Part shown: in pieces, positions 13,201 through 28,125 of the stretch
How positions within the stretch are numbered: the first letter of the stretch is position 1
Layout: each line of letters starts with the position of its first letter
Origin: Drosophila pseudoobscura
Lineage: Eukaryota > Arthropoda > Insecta > Diptera > Drosophilidae
Assembly (NCBI RefSeq): GCF_009870125.1
Contig: NC_046683.1
Span: 2,232,001 to 2,296,000, forward strand
DNA length: 64,000 nucleotides
Direction: 5' to 3'
The notes under the pieces: generated by a model
What the model saw: the letters and a program-made list of their open reading frames with translations, nothing else
What the model was told of the DNA's origin: nothing
Databases searched by the model: none
Position numbers and translations under genes: made by a program

Positions 13201-15478
13201 AGGAGTCTCCCCGTGTAGAGAGTGTCGGCGGGGGGGGGGGGGGGGGAGGGGGATACGGAAAGATGTGCAGAGACAGGAGGTACGTACATATATGGGCATA
13301 CATGTATATAGAAAATAGTGAAACCGCCTCCTTTCAACTTGTGCCGAGAAATTTCACAGGGAAATTCGACTGAACTTCAATTAAGTGGAAATTAACCTGA
13401 TAACGACATATTATCGAGGGAGAGCGCTATAGTTTTGGATTGAAATCGATTTATTTTCAACGCATGAATCTGCCTTATTTTCGCAAAAAAGTACTATTCG
13501 AACCCAATATTGAAAGGGATTAAAGTATTCGAAACATCATTGAGGGATTGATCTTTTTGTCATGGATGGAAATAAGGAATGCACCTTCACATTTTCAAAG
13601 GGGAAACTATTTTTGCAAGTGCCGAGAAGGGACGGAATCACCAAAGAATACAAAGTTGACTTCCAAGTTGTAAGTTTTGCAAAGCCCAGACTGACAAAAC
13701 TGACGAAACTTGGGGCTTTAAGTCGACGTAATATTAAGCAGGAGGAGCTGCCGTCAAACGGTATGTCCTAATGGTGCCCATTACACCCCGCACCGAGTGG
13801 CACAGCCCCACTGCTGGCTGTTCTGAAACAGAAACGGATCCTGGCAATTACAGGAGCTCGACGGGACAAAGCAACAATGCGTATACGCAATGTCGGCCAA
13901 GTGCAGGCAGCGCCAGGAGCCAGAAGCACGTCGAGCCACACGGCCAGACGACGGCAAACGAAATACAGACCCCCAACAATGTCGCCGACAGTTGGAGCAA
14001 ATTAAAGTGGAGTTCGCATGCATGAAACTTCCGTGCCCCCCAATCTCTTCGGCTCTATTGAGCTCTAGTCTTTTCTCTCTCGCTCTCTCTCTCTCTCCGT
14101 ATTGCAGCCTCTGTTGTTGCGCCCCTAGTCATGACGAATGGGGGCTTGCTGGTCCTTGTAGCAAGTCCTAGCCCTAGTGGAATTAAAACACAAGAATCAC
14201 CAAAAAACCCATTCAATATCCTCATGATCAAACTAAATGGGGAAGATGGTATTCCTTTAATTTTAAGAGAGAGTTTGTTCCCTCAAAAACGGTGTATAAT
14301 AGTCCGATTTCTCGACCGTATCATTCCCACTTATTTATTTTGCCTTTTTGATGGCAACTTAAAACTTGCAAACCCTGACAGACAGCTGCTCAAAAGTTGT
14401 TCAGGTCATTTAGAAAGTTTAAAGCTAAAGATGTCGGCATCGTTGTCCCTATTGTTGCTGTTGTTGTTTACCCCCCTCCCCCCCTGTAGTGTCAGTGGCA
14501 TTACGTTGGGCGTTGGGGGCATGGCCACGTCAACATTAGCATCAACATCAGGCGCGCGACCACCGCGCGACGTTAACGCTGCGGCAGCCGCTTCTAGGCA
14601 TAGAAAATTTTCCAGCATCTGGACGGCAGCATCAGCATCAGCATCAAGGTGGAAGTTACAACAAAAGCGAGAGTTAAGAACGAGGAAGGAGATGGAGATG
14701 GAGCTGGAGATGTAGAGCGGAGTACAGTGGGTGCCATACGTTGATTATATTTATCTTCACTCGGTTATCTTTTCTAAGCGAGTATTATCTTCCGTCCTTC
14801 TGTGGAAGAAGTACCATCCATAAGTCCATAATCCATCCATAAATATCGAGTACCAGCAACATCTCTCCTGTTGTGTTTATTCCACGATAGTTCTCAGATA
14901 CTATGTGCTCCTGTCCACATTGCATCATCGTTTGGAAACGATAAGTGGGCGCGGCAGCTGGGGCCAGCGGGGTCTGGCGGCTGGAGTGCCAGTGCCAGTA
15001 TGGTGGTGACTGGCTTGCGGCTACCCTGGCCGGCTGGTTAGCCAGCGTCTCAGGAGCCGCCGTGCCGCTCCACGTTATTAATATTAAGCCAACGAAACGG
15101 GACCGGAAAGGAAAATGAAAAGCGAACTTTTTGTTGAAGCCAGAGCCCCCCCGAGCACCCCGAGCTGTGCTCTCCGTTTTCCGCTCCCCCATGCCATACA
15201 TATGTGGAGGCGCGTGTGTTGTGCCTGCAGCGAAATGGGGCGGCAGGAAACCGGAACATCAAAGTTGTTTAGTCGAGCAGGACGGGGGAGGAGGAGCACA
15301 ACAAAGTACTAGTCCCAGGCACAGTCTGTGGCAGAGAGAGCGAGAGAGAGAGGGCTGCTAAACAGATTTCGGTTCTTTTGGGCTGCTGATTCCTGGGAAT
15401 TGCAAAATGTCAAGGTGTTGATTACGCGTGTCAAAGTTCACCTTTTGGTAATTGCTGAGGGCTCTCCCACTCTTTCTG

Positions 15479-15514
<36 letters not shown>

Positions 15515-17551
15515 TCTGTTTGTCTCCTTTGTATCTGTCCTCTGTGCGGCTTATGAGGTCAAGCGATGGCAAACAGCAACACGGGAGATGCAATATCAAA
15601 CGACACACACACACACACACACACTGGTAATTACCCATACAATGCACGAGTGTGAGTACAAGTACAAGTGTATGCATTTTGAGAATCCTGTGTAACTGGA
15701 ATCTGGGACAATGTCTTGGTCGCCCTTTGGGCCTGCTGCTGCGGTTGCAGCTTGTGTTTCATTGAATCCATAATAAATGTCCCCTAATCGATATGTGTGT
15801 GTGCGTGTGCGTGTGTGTGTCTGGCATCGGTATTAAGCAGATTGCCCCATGAAATATGCAGCAACAAAGGCAAATTCGAACTGGAATGGCTTTGAAAGGC
15901 AGCTAATGGACTTGGATGCTAATGAATCTCGTGGCTAATAGATTGTTTAGCCAGCCGTACAAGCCGTTTAAGCCTCGCATACTCCCCAGACGATTATCAA
16001 ATATGTACAAAAGAAAACATACAAATCGAATATCGCGTAGCTATCGATAAACGATTGCCAATGCGAAACATTTATCGATACACTTATCAAGCGTTTACTT
16101 TGCTTTGCACTTCTGAGGCGAATATTTGCGTGCCGCCCCAGTCGGAAACCGTTTAAGTGTAACTAATAGCCACGCCCATCCAACCATCCACCCACCCACC
16201 CATACAGCCACTCTCTACCACCCACTCCTGCTCCTCCTGCCCGGCGCCTGCCCTTACGCTTGACGGCAGAAAGATGAGAGCGGAGCGAAAAACGATTTAA
16301 AATAAATAATTACATAGTTAAAGCAGCTGCTGCCGCAACTTGTGCGGTCTTCAGGTGACCCCCCCCTTAGTCCAGTCTCCCACCAAAGTGGGCGTGGCCA
16401 GTTTGCCAGCAATAAAAGTTTATCCCCCACTCCCCACCAGGCAGCCAGGCAGGCAGGCAGCCAGGCAGGCAGCTCCTGAGCATAACGCGACTCGATTTCA
16501 ATCTCGTTTTGTCCGTAGCAGACCACAAAAGTCGCTCATGTTTATTCAGTGAGTGCTCTCTCTGCCACACACACACACACACACACACACGCACGCACAC
16601 ATGTTCACTCTCCTCTCGTTCTCTTTCTCGTTCTTTGACTGTCTTGCTGCCTCCCACTCTTCACTCTTTTGAGTGGATTTCTGAAGCGGAAGGTGCTGCG
16701 GTGCGGATTGCGGAGTGCGGACTGCAGAGTGGTTCGCATATTGTTAACAAGTAAAATTAAAACGTAAATGTTTGAAAATTAGATTTTGGCCCCACAAGTC
16801 GCTTTTGTTTAGTTGGCTCTCGCATTGCCACCAAACTCTATTTTTTGTTCTATCTCCTCTTCTGGTATACCCTTTTCCAGACGAAAAGGAGTTTCAGGGA
16901 GTTTCAGATGGTAGAGATGGATGGCCCTTTCAAGGCATAGTAAGAAGCAATTGAATTTATTTTCATGTATATTATATGTAATTATAAATTATTTCAAATA
17001 TGGCCCATATTGAAGCTAAACATACAACAGAAATTTATATTAAATTTCTAGGAAATATATTTAGTTTGGGTATGAAAAATATTTATTTTAAATGTGAAAT
17101 TTTTGTAGATCAAATATTTTGAATGGATCATATTTCACGAAACAATTGAATATTTATTTTTTCTTCGAATTTGAAGTCTCTTCTGTTTCTGAAGACAGTC
17201 CCTAAATTTGTATAATATTATTTTGAAATATAAGCCATAATAAAGAATAAATCGGATGAAAACGAGGGACCTCGAGGGTATCTAAGGCTTGGTCTATCTT
17301 TTACTTTTGCCTTTTATTGGTCTGTGTGCCTTAGTGTCTGTATGTGTTTCTGTGTATGTGTGTGTGTGTGTGTGTGTGTGTTCAGTGAGGTGTTGCCTAG
17401 TTTTCGGCTTGTTAGTTAGTTAAAAGTTTTTGCGTGCAATTAAAATGCTGCGCAAAAAGTTTTCCCTCAAAATTGTTCTTAATTTTTTTCTTGGGTTTTT
17501 GCAGTTTGCCAAAGCCAAATACAAATGAACTGGCATTGTCTCAGAGCCATA

Positions 17552-17590
<39 letters not shown>

Positions 17591-20500
17591 CTGTGCGTAA
17601 GTCCTGTTAGCCTGCAGTCAGCAAAGTGTACAAAGTCCTGTGGCAATTGTCTGATTGTTTTCTTAGCCGCAGTACCAGAACCAGAACCAGAAGGAGGAGC
17701 AGGATGAGCAGCAGGAGGACCAAGCAGCATCCCCAAGTAGAAGGAAGCACCATTCAATGGCAGGAAAGTTCGTTATCAGTGACATTTTGGCGTATAAATA
17801 GCAAACAGCTCGCACCCCACACCCGACAGCCTTCAACCCCTGCAAGCCCTACAAGCCCTACAGGATTCAGGAGCAACTTCCACCAGTTAGCAGCTCCTTC
17901 GTTCCGAGCTGCTCCCAGTTGCCGTGGCGAACGTGCTGGCAATGACAATTGAAATGAATATTCTAAGCAGCTGGGCCACCGAATCTTTCTTAGAAGCCTC
18001 GGCTGGAACCTGGAACCTGGAGCGCTACCTCTTCTGTTTGCAGTTCGTCGAATGTCGAGCAATTAGGGAATGAAACACACAGCCACCGAAAACGTCTGTC
18101 TGGCAGGCAATTTAGGCAAATAGAAAGAATGCAAATAAAATAATGGGGCCTTTTCCGCAGGCAAAGCAATAAATATTCTACATTGAAGTCTCGCCCAATG
18201 CCCAATGCCCAATGCCCAATGCCCATCCCTCACTGATGCATCTTTCCGATGAAAGGGTGGTGATACTTTTATTCACGACTGAAAATGGAGAAATCCTGTC
18301 TTGCAGATGAAACATTTATGGTGTTGCAGGCCACACAACAATCGAAATCTTTTGCCCAGAGGCTGGGCAGTAAACATTGTGTACATTGAAGTGGGGTGTT
18401 GTCCTGTCTCAAGCTGAATTCTATGCCATTTTTGTGGGAAACCCTGTCTTGCAATAATTATAGATGAACCCTTAACACACCAAATACAGAACTCTTTTGT
18501 TTTTCCAATTGGTTCCAATATTCGCCGTTCTCTCACTTTCTCTGAATGGTACCCCATTTCTGTTCCTGTTAAAAATTAAATCAATTGCTGACCACAAAAA
18601 CCGCACGAAAAAAAGGGCATGATGCATGCATGATGCATGTTGCATGATGTCTGTGTGTGTGTGTGTGGGTGTGTGTGTGCATGGGAGAGTGCCAAAAGCA
18701 ACCGCAGCACCCACCGACATTCACGAATGACAGAGAATATACATTTTTCTCTTTAGCCGCTGCACTTCAACCCGTCGTCTCTCATCCTCTTTTTTTTTTG
18801 TTCTTGTTTTCTCATCGTGCAGAGAACTGACAAAACTAATTGCCTCAGCGGCCGTAAACAAAAAAGAGAATATTCGCTGCATACTTTGCGGCCACTCGGG
18901 GAGAAGCGGGGACTGGCAGTGGCAGTGGCAGTGGCAACAGGATCTCTGCATGCCAAATCAGAAATCATCAGGCCCCAGGCAAAAGTGGCAGCAGCAGCAG
19001 CAACAGCTACAGAGACAGAGGCAGAAAAACAGCAACAAAAGCCAACAACAAATTGAGAATAAAAATCTTAACAAAATAAGCTAAAAGCTGAAGAGTTGCT
19101 GAGCGCATTAAATCATTTCCGCACTGGAGAGCAGGCAGATGATTCTTTTGCCACATTTTCTTGCCACCAGTCTTGCGCTTTTGCTGCCTCCCCCCCCCTC
19201 CCCCTCTCTCTCTTTCTCTCTGCTTGTTCCTGTGGCAAGTTGCAAGTTTACCACTATTTATGGGGCTGCAGACTAAAGGGGTTGCCTGAGAGTGGGACAA
19301 AAAAAAAAAAACAGAAAAAAATGAAAAGTGTGTCTCCGTTTCTCTATTTCTCCGAGGCAGAAGCATAAAAATGATTCGCCCGAAAAAAAGCAAAAGTATA
19401 TAAACATATACATACGTACTCGTACATATACGGACAGGGAGGTGTTCCAATTTGCTCCGTCGCTGGTTTCTCTAGAAAAGGAATCTCCTTTCAATGAAAG
19501 GAAAAGATACTTTGGGCTGCCAAAAGATTTCCAGAACCTTGGGGCCTGGCGCATGTCCTGCCATATAGCGATAATTCTCAAAGTCCCATAGAATCTACCA
19601 TACTATGACAACATGCTATGATGTTAGGGGCTTAATGGAAAAATGGCGCGAATAATACAGAAGAGCTTGAAAAAACACATGACAGAGCGAATGGAAGTCC
19701 TACAATAGTAGTAGCCTAAAGGACTGAGGTTTTCCTGTTGTTGTTTTTGGTAGGTTTTCTAGAATTTTTCAGGAATTTTAATATTTTTTGTTGTATTTTT
19801 GTGGGTCCTTTTTTCCGTATTTTTTGTTTATTTTTCTAATATATTTCTGTTTTTTTGAAATATTATTAATAGTATTCTGGTATTTTTTCGGGTATTTTTA
19901 TTGGTATTTTTCTTGAATTTATTTATGCACACAGATGAATGATCTTAGCTCCCTCGGAGATCGCAGGAGGAGTGCGGGAACCTTCAGCTTAACTAAATGG
20001 GAATTGCCATGAAAAAGTAAGAGTAAGTGAAATGGGGAACACGGTGACAGTCCGATTAGTGCACTCATGTGTGTGCATGTGTAACATATTCAGGCAATTA
20101 CTGCCATTCAGCGCATTTCAATTCAACTTCAAAACTGGTTCCCATCCTGCATCCCCATCCCATCCCATCCTGCATCCCCATCCCATCCCATCCCGGCTGT
20201 CACTCCACAAGTTGTGGTGCAGAAGTAGAAAAAAGCTTTTAAACTTCACTCAAGATTTTTGCCGTTCACGCTCGGCTCGCAAATTTTTTGACTGTTGCCG
20301 CTCACTTAGTTTTGCCACTCCTCCCCCTCCGCCTCCGACGTCCTGGGCCATCCCATGCCATACTTTTGGGGCATGCCATTGCCATCCGCATCTGCACCAT
20401 GGCAAAATGTGGCAAGATCTCTGATGCAAAGATCTGCATTTGGAGGTATGGAAATGGTATTGAAATAGAGTAGACTACCGAACGGATGTCTGGGATCATA

Positions 20501-23500
20501 GTTTTTAATTCAATGAATTATTAGATTAATGGGGGTTACGCATACGTCTTGGTGTATTGGTGTCTATTGGTGTACCGGGGATCATTGATCGAAATATTCA
20601 AACCAAAAGTTTTTACATTGGTTTTCGTTGCCTTTTTCCCCACTGTTGTAGCAGAACTCACATCATTTTTGGGCAATGCATGCTGACTGCTTCTACAACT
20701 ACAACTACATACTGCCTCTATCTTTAGATACTGCTGCTGCTGCTGCCACTGCTGTAGTATCTTTAGCTACTCCCCGTACTGCCCCGCACTGCTGTAGACA
20801 CCCACATACATACGTACTGTCTTTATCCAGGACTCTGCCGAGTCTTTATATACTCGCACTCGCATTGGCACTCGCACTCGCACTCGTACCCGTACGTTCT
20901 GCAACTGTTGGCGTTGTATTGTAGCTGCTTTTCCTTCATCATTTTCTTTATTTCTTTTCCTTCATTTTGTTGTTGGGCTTTTACTTTGTTGAGTGTTGCC
21001 TGTGTGCCTGTCTGTGTGTGTGTGTGTGTGTCGTCTGTCTCCTTTATAAGTCTGTCAAAATGTAGTTCATATATTTTGGCGAAAATTCATTTTGCAGTTG
21101 ACATAACTTTGTCAGCCCCAATTTATCAACAACAATTAGTAGAGCAGAGCAGGGCAGGGCAGGGCATGCCAGGGCAGGACTTGACTAACATACTCGCATG
21201 GGGCTGAAAAGTGGGGGGGGCGGTGGGTGTGGGTGCATGGGTGTATGGGTGTATGGGTATGCGGGGCCTGGCAAGTATGTGACAAGTATTTTGAACAAAA
21301 ACTTTGTCTGCCAAACAGAGCCCGACTACACAGCACACTTGACTTTCTGTGCCCCCGAACTTTCGAGAGAGAAAGAGAGAGAGTGAGAGCTGTAGCTGGA
21401 GCTGTCGCTGTCGCTGCAGCAGAAGCAGCAGTAGCAGCAGCAGCAGCATCCCTTGCGTATGCGTAATATTATAATGCCAAAATAATGTGCATTTGGAAAA
21501 TTGCTGTCACCCCCAAGGAAACGAACAGCAACAGCAGCAATGGGAGACAGAGACAACAGAGAGTTGCTGGGGCAACACATCAATTGTCAAGTGTCAGCTC
21601 GGCTGTGCCACACCGACTTGCCACCCAGCTAGCTGGCTTATTAAACTTCAATTTGCAACCCGAGCAGAACTGAAAGAACAACAAAGAATAGAACTCACCT
21701 GTACTCGTGCGACAGGAAGAAGGTGCCACGAATGAGGCAGCCGTTGGGATTCTGTCGCTTGCCATTGAAGATTTTTGTATAATGATCGTAGTTGTTCAGA
21801 TTGACAGCACCATCAAAGGTCAGCATGATGATTTGTGGGATCTGCAGCAAAAAAGCAAAAAAAAACATAAATATACATATACATATATACAACAAATGGT
21901 ACACACAATGTCTGTATACATCTGTATTTCCTCTCCAGCAAAGTCATCTAAACTTTTGGCACCCTGTCATTCGATTTGGCTAAGAGGAAAATCTCTTAAT
22001 TACATTGCCTCTATCTCAATATACTCGTTTGTACATAAGTAGAAGCTTCTGCACATACACTTATGACCGTGTGTGTCGTGCGTGCGGGGAATGGGGAAGG
22101 GGGAACGGAGGAATGGGGGGTCCCAATTAGAGGATTACCAACCTCAAAATCAGCCGGGCATGGGATGGCATTGGAACCGCAGCAACAGCTCTAATTGAAG
22201 GTTTTGCATTTTGCGTTTGTTTTTCCTGTCTACGTTGCCGCCTGGTTGCGCTTTTGCACTTTTCCGTACCGCACCCCGCCCCCCGTACTCCCACTCCCAC
22301 TGTGCCTATTGCCTACTTTTGCAACTTGAGCATTAAACATAATTAGTGGGGCATGTGGCCAGCCAGCGCCAGCCATCTAGCCAGCCATCGGAGGCAGAAT
22401 CGCGAAGCCAAATTAATTTCGAATAATACTCAACTATCAATAGAACGAAGGCAACATCCAACAGAGCAACAGCAGCAGCAACAGCAGCAACAAACAGCAA
22501 ATTCCATTACGAAAATTGGCACCCAAAAACCCGAATTGAGATTTGGGGGGAAAACTCAGAGCCAGAAGAAGTTGCTACTGCCTCTGTTGCAACACTTTAA
22601 GTGCAATTCCATAATCAAAGACTTCTGAGAAAAGCGGTAAAGGGAAACGAAAAATATAATAATAAAGCCAACGAAATGAAGATCCATAAAAACAGGGGAA
22701 AATCAGGAGCCAGGAACCACAGGGCAAGCCCGAAATGCACATACTCTAGGCCAAGGTGGGGCCTCTAGAATATTCAGTGCTAAAGGGTGCGAAAAGTCCC
22801 TTAACTTATTCAACCTTCAGTTTCCAGTAGAGTCATTCGATTGAGATGCAACCCCAGACACGTATTAGAGTATATCGAATAACCAGGATGACCCAGGATC
22901 AAGCTGCTTTTATGCATGGGGGAATAGTGTAGGTTGGGGTCGGGGTTGGGGTTGAGCGCAAATCCAAAATGCATTTCGACCGAGAGCTGGCCATAAAGGC
23001 GTAAGGCACGGCCCGGCACCGTACGGCACCGTACGGCAACGTACGGCAAGAACCCACTTAACGCTCATTGCAGGACACATAAAAATGATTATTGTACAAA
23101 TTCAATATTAATGTGGAGATGATACCTAACCCCAGACGCCAGACCAGACGTTGGCCAGAGCTGGCAAAATTATGCAGAGGCGTGAAACACTCGAGGCATC
23201 GGCATCGGCAGCGGTCCGGCTTAAGTGCGGCTTAGATGACGAAGGAGTCGTCTCCGCCAGCCAGCGGCTGCCACAGTGCCTCGGATGAGGTTCTGGTGCG
23301 GTGCGGTATGGTGCGGTTCTCGACAGCCATTGAAATTGAAATTTTCGCTTCGATTTGACAGCATTTCCTTTGCTTTCGTTTCCCATCCGTTGGTTGGTTT
23401 TTCATTTGGGAGCCATCGCAGCATCGCAGCCGACCCCCTGCCACTGCCACTGCCACTGCCACTCGCACTTCCAGATGAATCTTCTTATTGCCTTTGGTGG

Positions 23501-26500
23501 TCGGTCGGTTGGTCGGTCTGTCGAGTGCTTTATTGAAAGGCATATTTCAAAGGCGCGTTTCCGCAAAATGAGTGCAAATCAACTGCAAAACTTTTTTCGC
23601 TCTCGCTAAATTATGAAGTAAAAATATTATTGCAAATATAATGAATGTCAGAAGAGGGACCAGAAGGGAGAGATGGAGGGAGACCAATAGAGTGGGATAG
23701 AAAGAGAGGGCTAAAACAAATCATAAATCTGCCAGCCTTGGACCAAGTTTTTGGTGGGTCCAAGGTCCAAGGAGGAAAGTGAGGAAAACCATTGTTCGGC
23801 TGCTTGAACTTTATGCGATTGCCATATTGCTGAATCGTCCGTCTATCGTCTATTACCTATTGCCACGACCCTAATCGCACCCCAAGGCCCTCCAAACATA
23901 CACAAATTCGGGGTTCAACACAAATTCTTCAAGCTCAAAAGTTGGCGACCAATTCAATGGTTTGGAAGGCCATTCAGAGCCGATTTGTGGCGTTTGGAAT
24001 GTTGGAAATAGCACAGAGCAGAGGGCTGTAATCGAAAGAAACTATGGAACTGAAACGTGGAATATTTTAAGGAGAATAAGCTAATTTGTGGCACCGTCTG
24101 CAACCCAAGCGGGAGAGAGAGAGGAATGGAATTCCATTGCAACTTTGAGATCAAAATATGATTAATGCAATAAAGGAATCCATCAAAAGTGGGTTATTCT
24201 TTGTTATTCGAAGATGGAAAACAATGGGCAACATTGCTTGAGAAATGATTGTCAATCAGCTGATTCTTAGACGAAAGATGATATGTGGAAACTTTGGTAC
24301 CCGAAAGACCAAGTAAAACCGCCTTTTTAACCGCTAGTTAGGCTGATTAGGTGAAAACCTTGAGCTAGTCGATGTTTGAAATTGAGTAACTGACGAGTAT
24401 ATGGCCAAATCAAATAGAGCATAAAAGTGCTGGGAATACAGATACTCAATTCCCCCGCAGTCGTCCCAGTAGCCTGCCTGCTGCACTTCTCTGTGTGCGT
24501 TGATAATTTTCGCCTAATGCGACTCAAGTTTGCACTTTAGTCTTTCAGCAAATATGGCAGCCACCCGACCAGCCCGCCTACCCACTCTCGGAGGCCATGC
24601 CATCGAGGTGGCAAGACAGAAGTTTGCCGTGCCCCATCGTTTGCCAGCCACTGGGGAGGGATAGTGCTGGTGGATTGGGGATTGGGGGAATATTTGCATA
24701 GCTCAGTTGCTCAATCGCAGCGACAATTGAGCGGCTCATTGATTGCAACACCCATCCAGCAATCCAGCAATCCACCCATCCACCCATCCAGCACTCACTA
24801 GGCACCTCTTGAAGCACTCCACCTCCACCTCCGCCTCCACTTCCAGTCCGCCATCCACCATCCACCATTCACAAACTTTTTTGTTGACACTGTGCCATCT
24901 TTTCATTTCATTTTCTCAAATCAAATTCGATTCGAATTCAAATTGAGCAAAAGCGGTTTGCTAGCCGCAATTTCAGCTCTTCCTTAGAGGCCAGGCCCCC
25001 CGCCCCCATTTATATACTTTAACCCAGATGGAGTCGTTTGTACCGCTATATCTTCCTGATTGATCGCTCAATGAATCTCTCCTATGACTGTATTTAGACC
25101 CCGAATAAGTATCTGCTTCGTCGCTACAGAGTTGCCGCATATTCCTTGGCCTTCTATGGCCCAAAAAGAGTATATAAATGTCTTTACTTTTTGGCGGGTA
25201 GATATCCGTTTGCATTTGCGGAAATTGGCCGCACATTGTGAAATGGAGCGAAACGATAATCGAAATGCCAAGGCGGACAAAAAAAGAGTGAAAGAAGTGG
25301 TTAAAAAAGGCAGAAAAGACCCGCTCGGAAGAAGGGGTAGAGGGGGCACTAGGGCACGGAGCTGAGAAGCCGTGGCGGCAGCGGCATACACTGCGGATGC
25401 GTGATGTGTGGAGCGCGACGCCAAATCAAAGGAAGTTTTTGGCATGCACAAATTAACCGCTTGTTTGCGGTTAATTGAGATGATATTAATTATAATTATG
25501 TGCGCACACACAGAGACACACACACAAAACAAATCACAGATACGCACAGGACATAGATGCAAAGATCCAGCCAGCAAATGGAATTGTTTTGGGGCATGCC
25601 GCTGCCACTGCCGCTCCCGGTTGCTGGTTGCTGGTTGCTGGTTGCCGGTTGCTGGTGCGAACACATGTAAGCGCTAATAACACTTAAACAAGCACCCATA
25701 CACACATACAGACGAACCCTGTTACACACACACAGCCACGGCGCGATGGGGGGGACAGAACTGCATGGAATGGCAGCGGACAGACACACATTTCAATTTC
25801 GAAAATTAAGTGGCTCCGCTTGCCTTGTTTGGCTTTGTGTGTGCGTGTGTGTGTGTGTGTGTGTGCCTATATCTCTCATGTGTCCCTGTGTGCGTATCTC
25901 TATATATATATAGTATTTGTTTGTTTGTCTGCGATTTGCGTTTATGCTGCCGTCACTGCCACCCTCGCTGCCTGCCACATAAACATCCGCTTTGCTTTCA
26001 ACTTATATTTGTTTGTGCCGCCTTTTTTTGTGTCGCACCAAACGATATCCTGCACGTGAAGGGTTGATCAGTTCGGGGAGCAGTGCTGGCTCCTGGAACT
26101 CCTCTCACAGAAGGCAGAGCATTCAATTGGTCGTTGTCGCAGGATGCAGGCATCCCGCAGGGACACGGCTGGTGCATTGCCTTTACGAGTACGCGTGTTA
26201 TTATGCAAGTGAAACCACAACTAATGTGCACTACAAACTGTCTGTCAATCGCCCAGCACAGGCACAGGCACAGGCACAAGGCAGAGCAGGGCAGAGAGCA
26301 GAGCAGAAGGAGGCAGGCGCCTACCCGCAGATTGATGCACTACTGATTTTCCGCGCTTCCGAATGCGGATGTTTTTAATGCGGGAAAAGCGGGAAATATT
26401 TTCAAATAATTTAAAAGGCAAAAGCGGTGACGGCGACAAATAACTTTATTAAAAGCCACAAATATGTGTTTCTTTTTGCCAGCAAATTGATGGAAAATGA

Positions 26501-28088
26501 TGAAAATTTGTGGATGAATCAAAGCATCTTTGAAGTAATCCCATTACGTATACGCAGCGTTGGAGTCTTTTATGACTAGTTGCTCGTATTCGAAGAAAGA
26601 TTCAAGTGCCAATCAATAAGCAAGGAATGAAAAGAATTGCAGAATAATTGTCTCAATATCTAAAAAGCAGATAAGAGGATTCCTTTCGCATTGAGCTGAG
26701 AGATTGAACCGCAATCAAACACAAGCCAGAGGCCAGGTGTGGCAGGGACCAGGGGCTCCTACTACTGACTGCTGACTACTGTCTGGCCTGCCCCTCGGGC
26801 CAGCGCATAACTCTTGGCCAAATAAACAAAGCGTGTTCTCGTAGTTATTAAACAGGATATTCGAATCAACAGGAGCAGCAGCAACAGTGGCTACAATATG
26901 GCCAAGGACAAACACGGCAACGGACAACAAGAGCGAGAGAGAGAGCTCTGGACAAAAAGTACGAGTACAAGAGCACAATTTCCTTATGCAAAGCGACGAT
27001 AAGAGCAAACCGAATGCAAATACATAGATTTATGACCATGGCCCAAACAGGCAGGAGGCAACACAGGCAGCAACCCAGAGAACTGAGTCGCTGAGAACTC
27101 TGAACGCCATAGAGACAGAGAGAGAGCTGTAGCTGTAGCTGTAGCTGTAGCTGTATATCCCAATCCAAAGCGATTCGTTTCGTTTCGTTTCGATTCGATT
27201 CGATCCACAGCTGCCATAGCCCCAGTTCTGTGTCGTAAAAATAAAAGCTGTCAATGCACTGGAAATTTATCGCCTTGCAAATTAACACTTAAATGCAAAT
27301 GGGCAAAATGGCAGAGCCAACAAGTAGCAGCAGAGCCAATGGCTCTCAACGGAGGTTCGACTTATGGATGGTCTCTAGATGAAACATAATGGGAGTGTGG
27401 TCGGAATCCAAGGTCCGATGAGAAGGGGATTCTTTACCCCCATACTCTCTGGGCAGAATTGCCAAGATAGAACCCTTCAATCCATCTGCTAATCGAGTCG
27501 CCTTGGAACGCCTTGTGATACCCTAGACACACCTCAATGGCCACGAATCCAATGAAACCATACCCGTGCTTGGTACAAGATATATATATACTTATACTTC
27601 CACTCCCACTCGCACCTATACTGCGAGTATCTTTAGTTACCTTTTCGGCCTCGAGGTCGCCAGGTATCTGGGTGCCATCCTTCGAGCAGAAACAGTAGGG
27701 CAGGGCACAGTCCTCGGTGCTGCAGCGCTGGGCGGTGTCTGCCGGTGCATCCGTGGCAGGGGCAGGAGCTAGACAAAGAGAGAGAGAAAGAAAGAAAGGG
27801 AGAGGGAGGGAGTCACAAATCAGTTTGAAAATTATTTAAAATCTATTTTGTTATGCAAGATCCAATCCGGATGGTAATCGAACTGAAGTGCAGCGAGAGG
27901 CTTGTCCAAAGTTAAAAGTCAACAAGTAACAATACAATGCCAAGCAAATATCAATAAGGAGGCCCACAGCCAGGCCGGAATCCCGGCCAGAACACAGACA
28001 AGGACCGAGGAGCGAGAAACGAGGAAATGTGCAAGAAACAAGTTAAAAGAAAGTTAACCTCTCAGTCGCACAGAGATACTCCCACTCT

Positions 28089-28125
<37 letters not shown>

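Larger units (their letters stand above)
6865..21698 (-). other. Cda4 intron 5 (14.8 kb)
   Basis: The largest intron. It is mostly noncoding, with dense microsatellites, a G run at 13230-13246, a pair of perfect DRE octamers at 16042 and 16073, and a cluster of Motif-1-like sites near 9280-9492. The only ORF that looks possibly coding is at 13562-13771 (+), listed separately. Confidence 0.7.

Noticed and set aside
25068..25664. 198-aa minus-strand ORF in Cda4 intron 4
   Set aside because: Composition driven by CAACCAGC-type repeats and (CA)n; no motif and no splice or promoter context.
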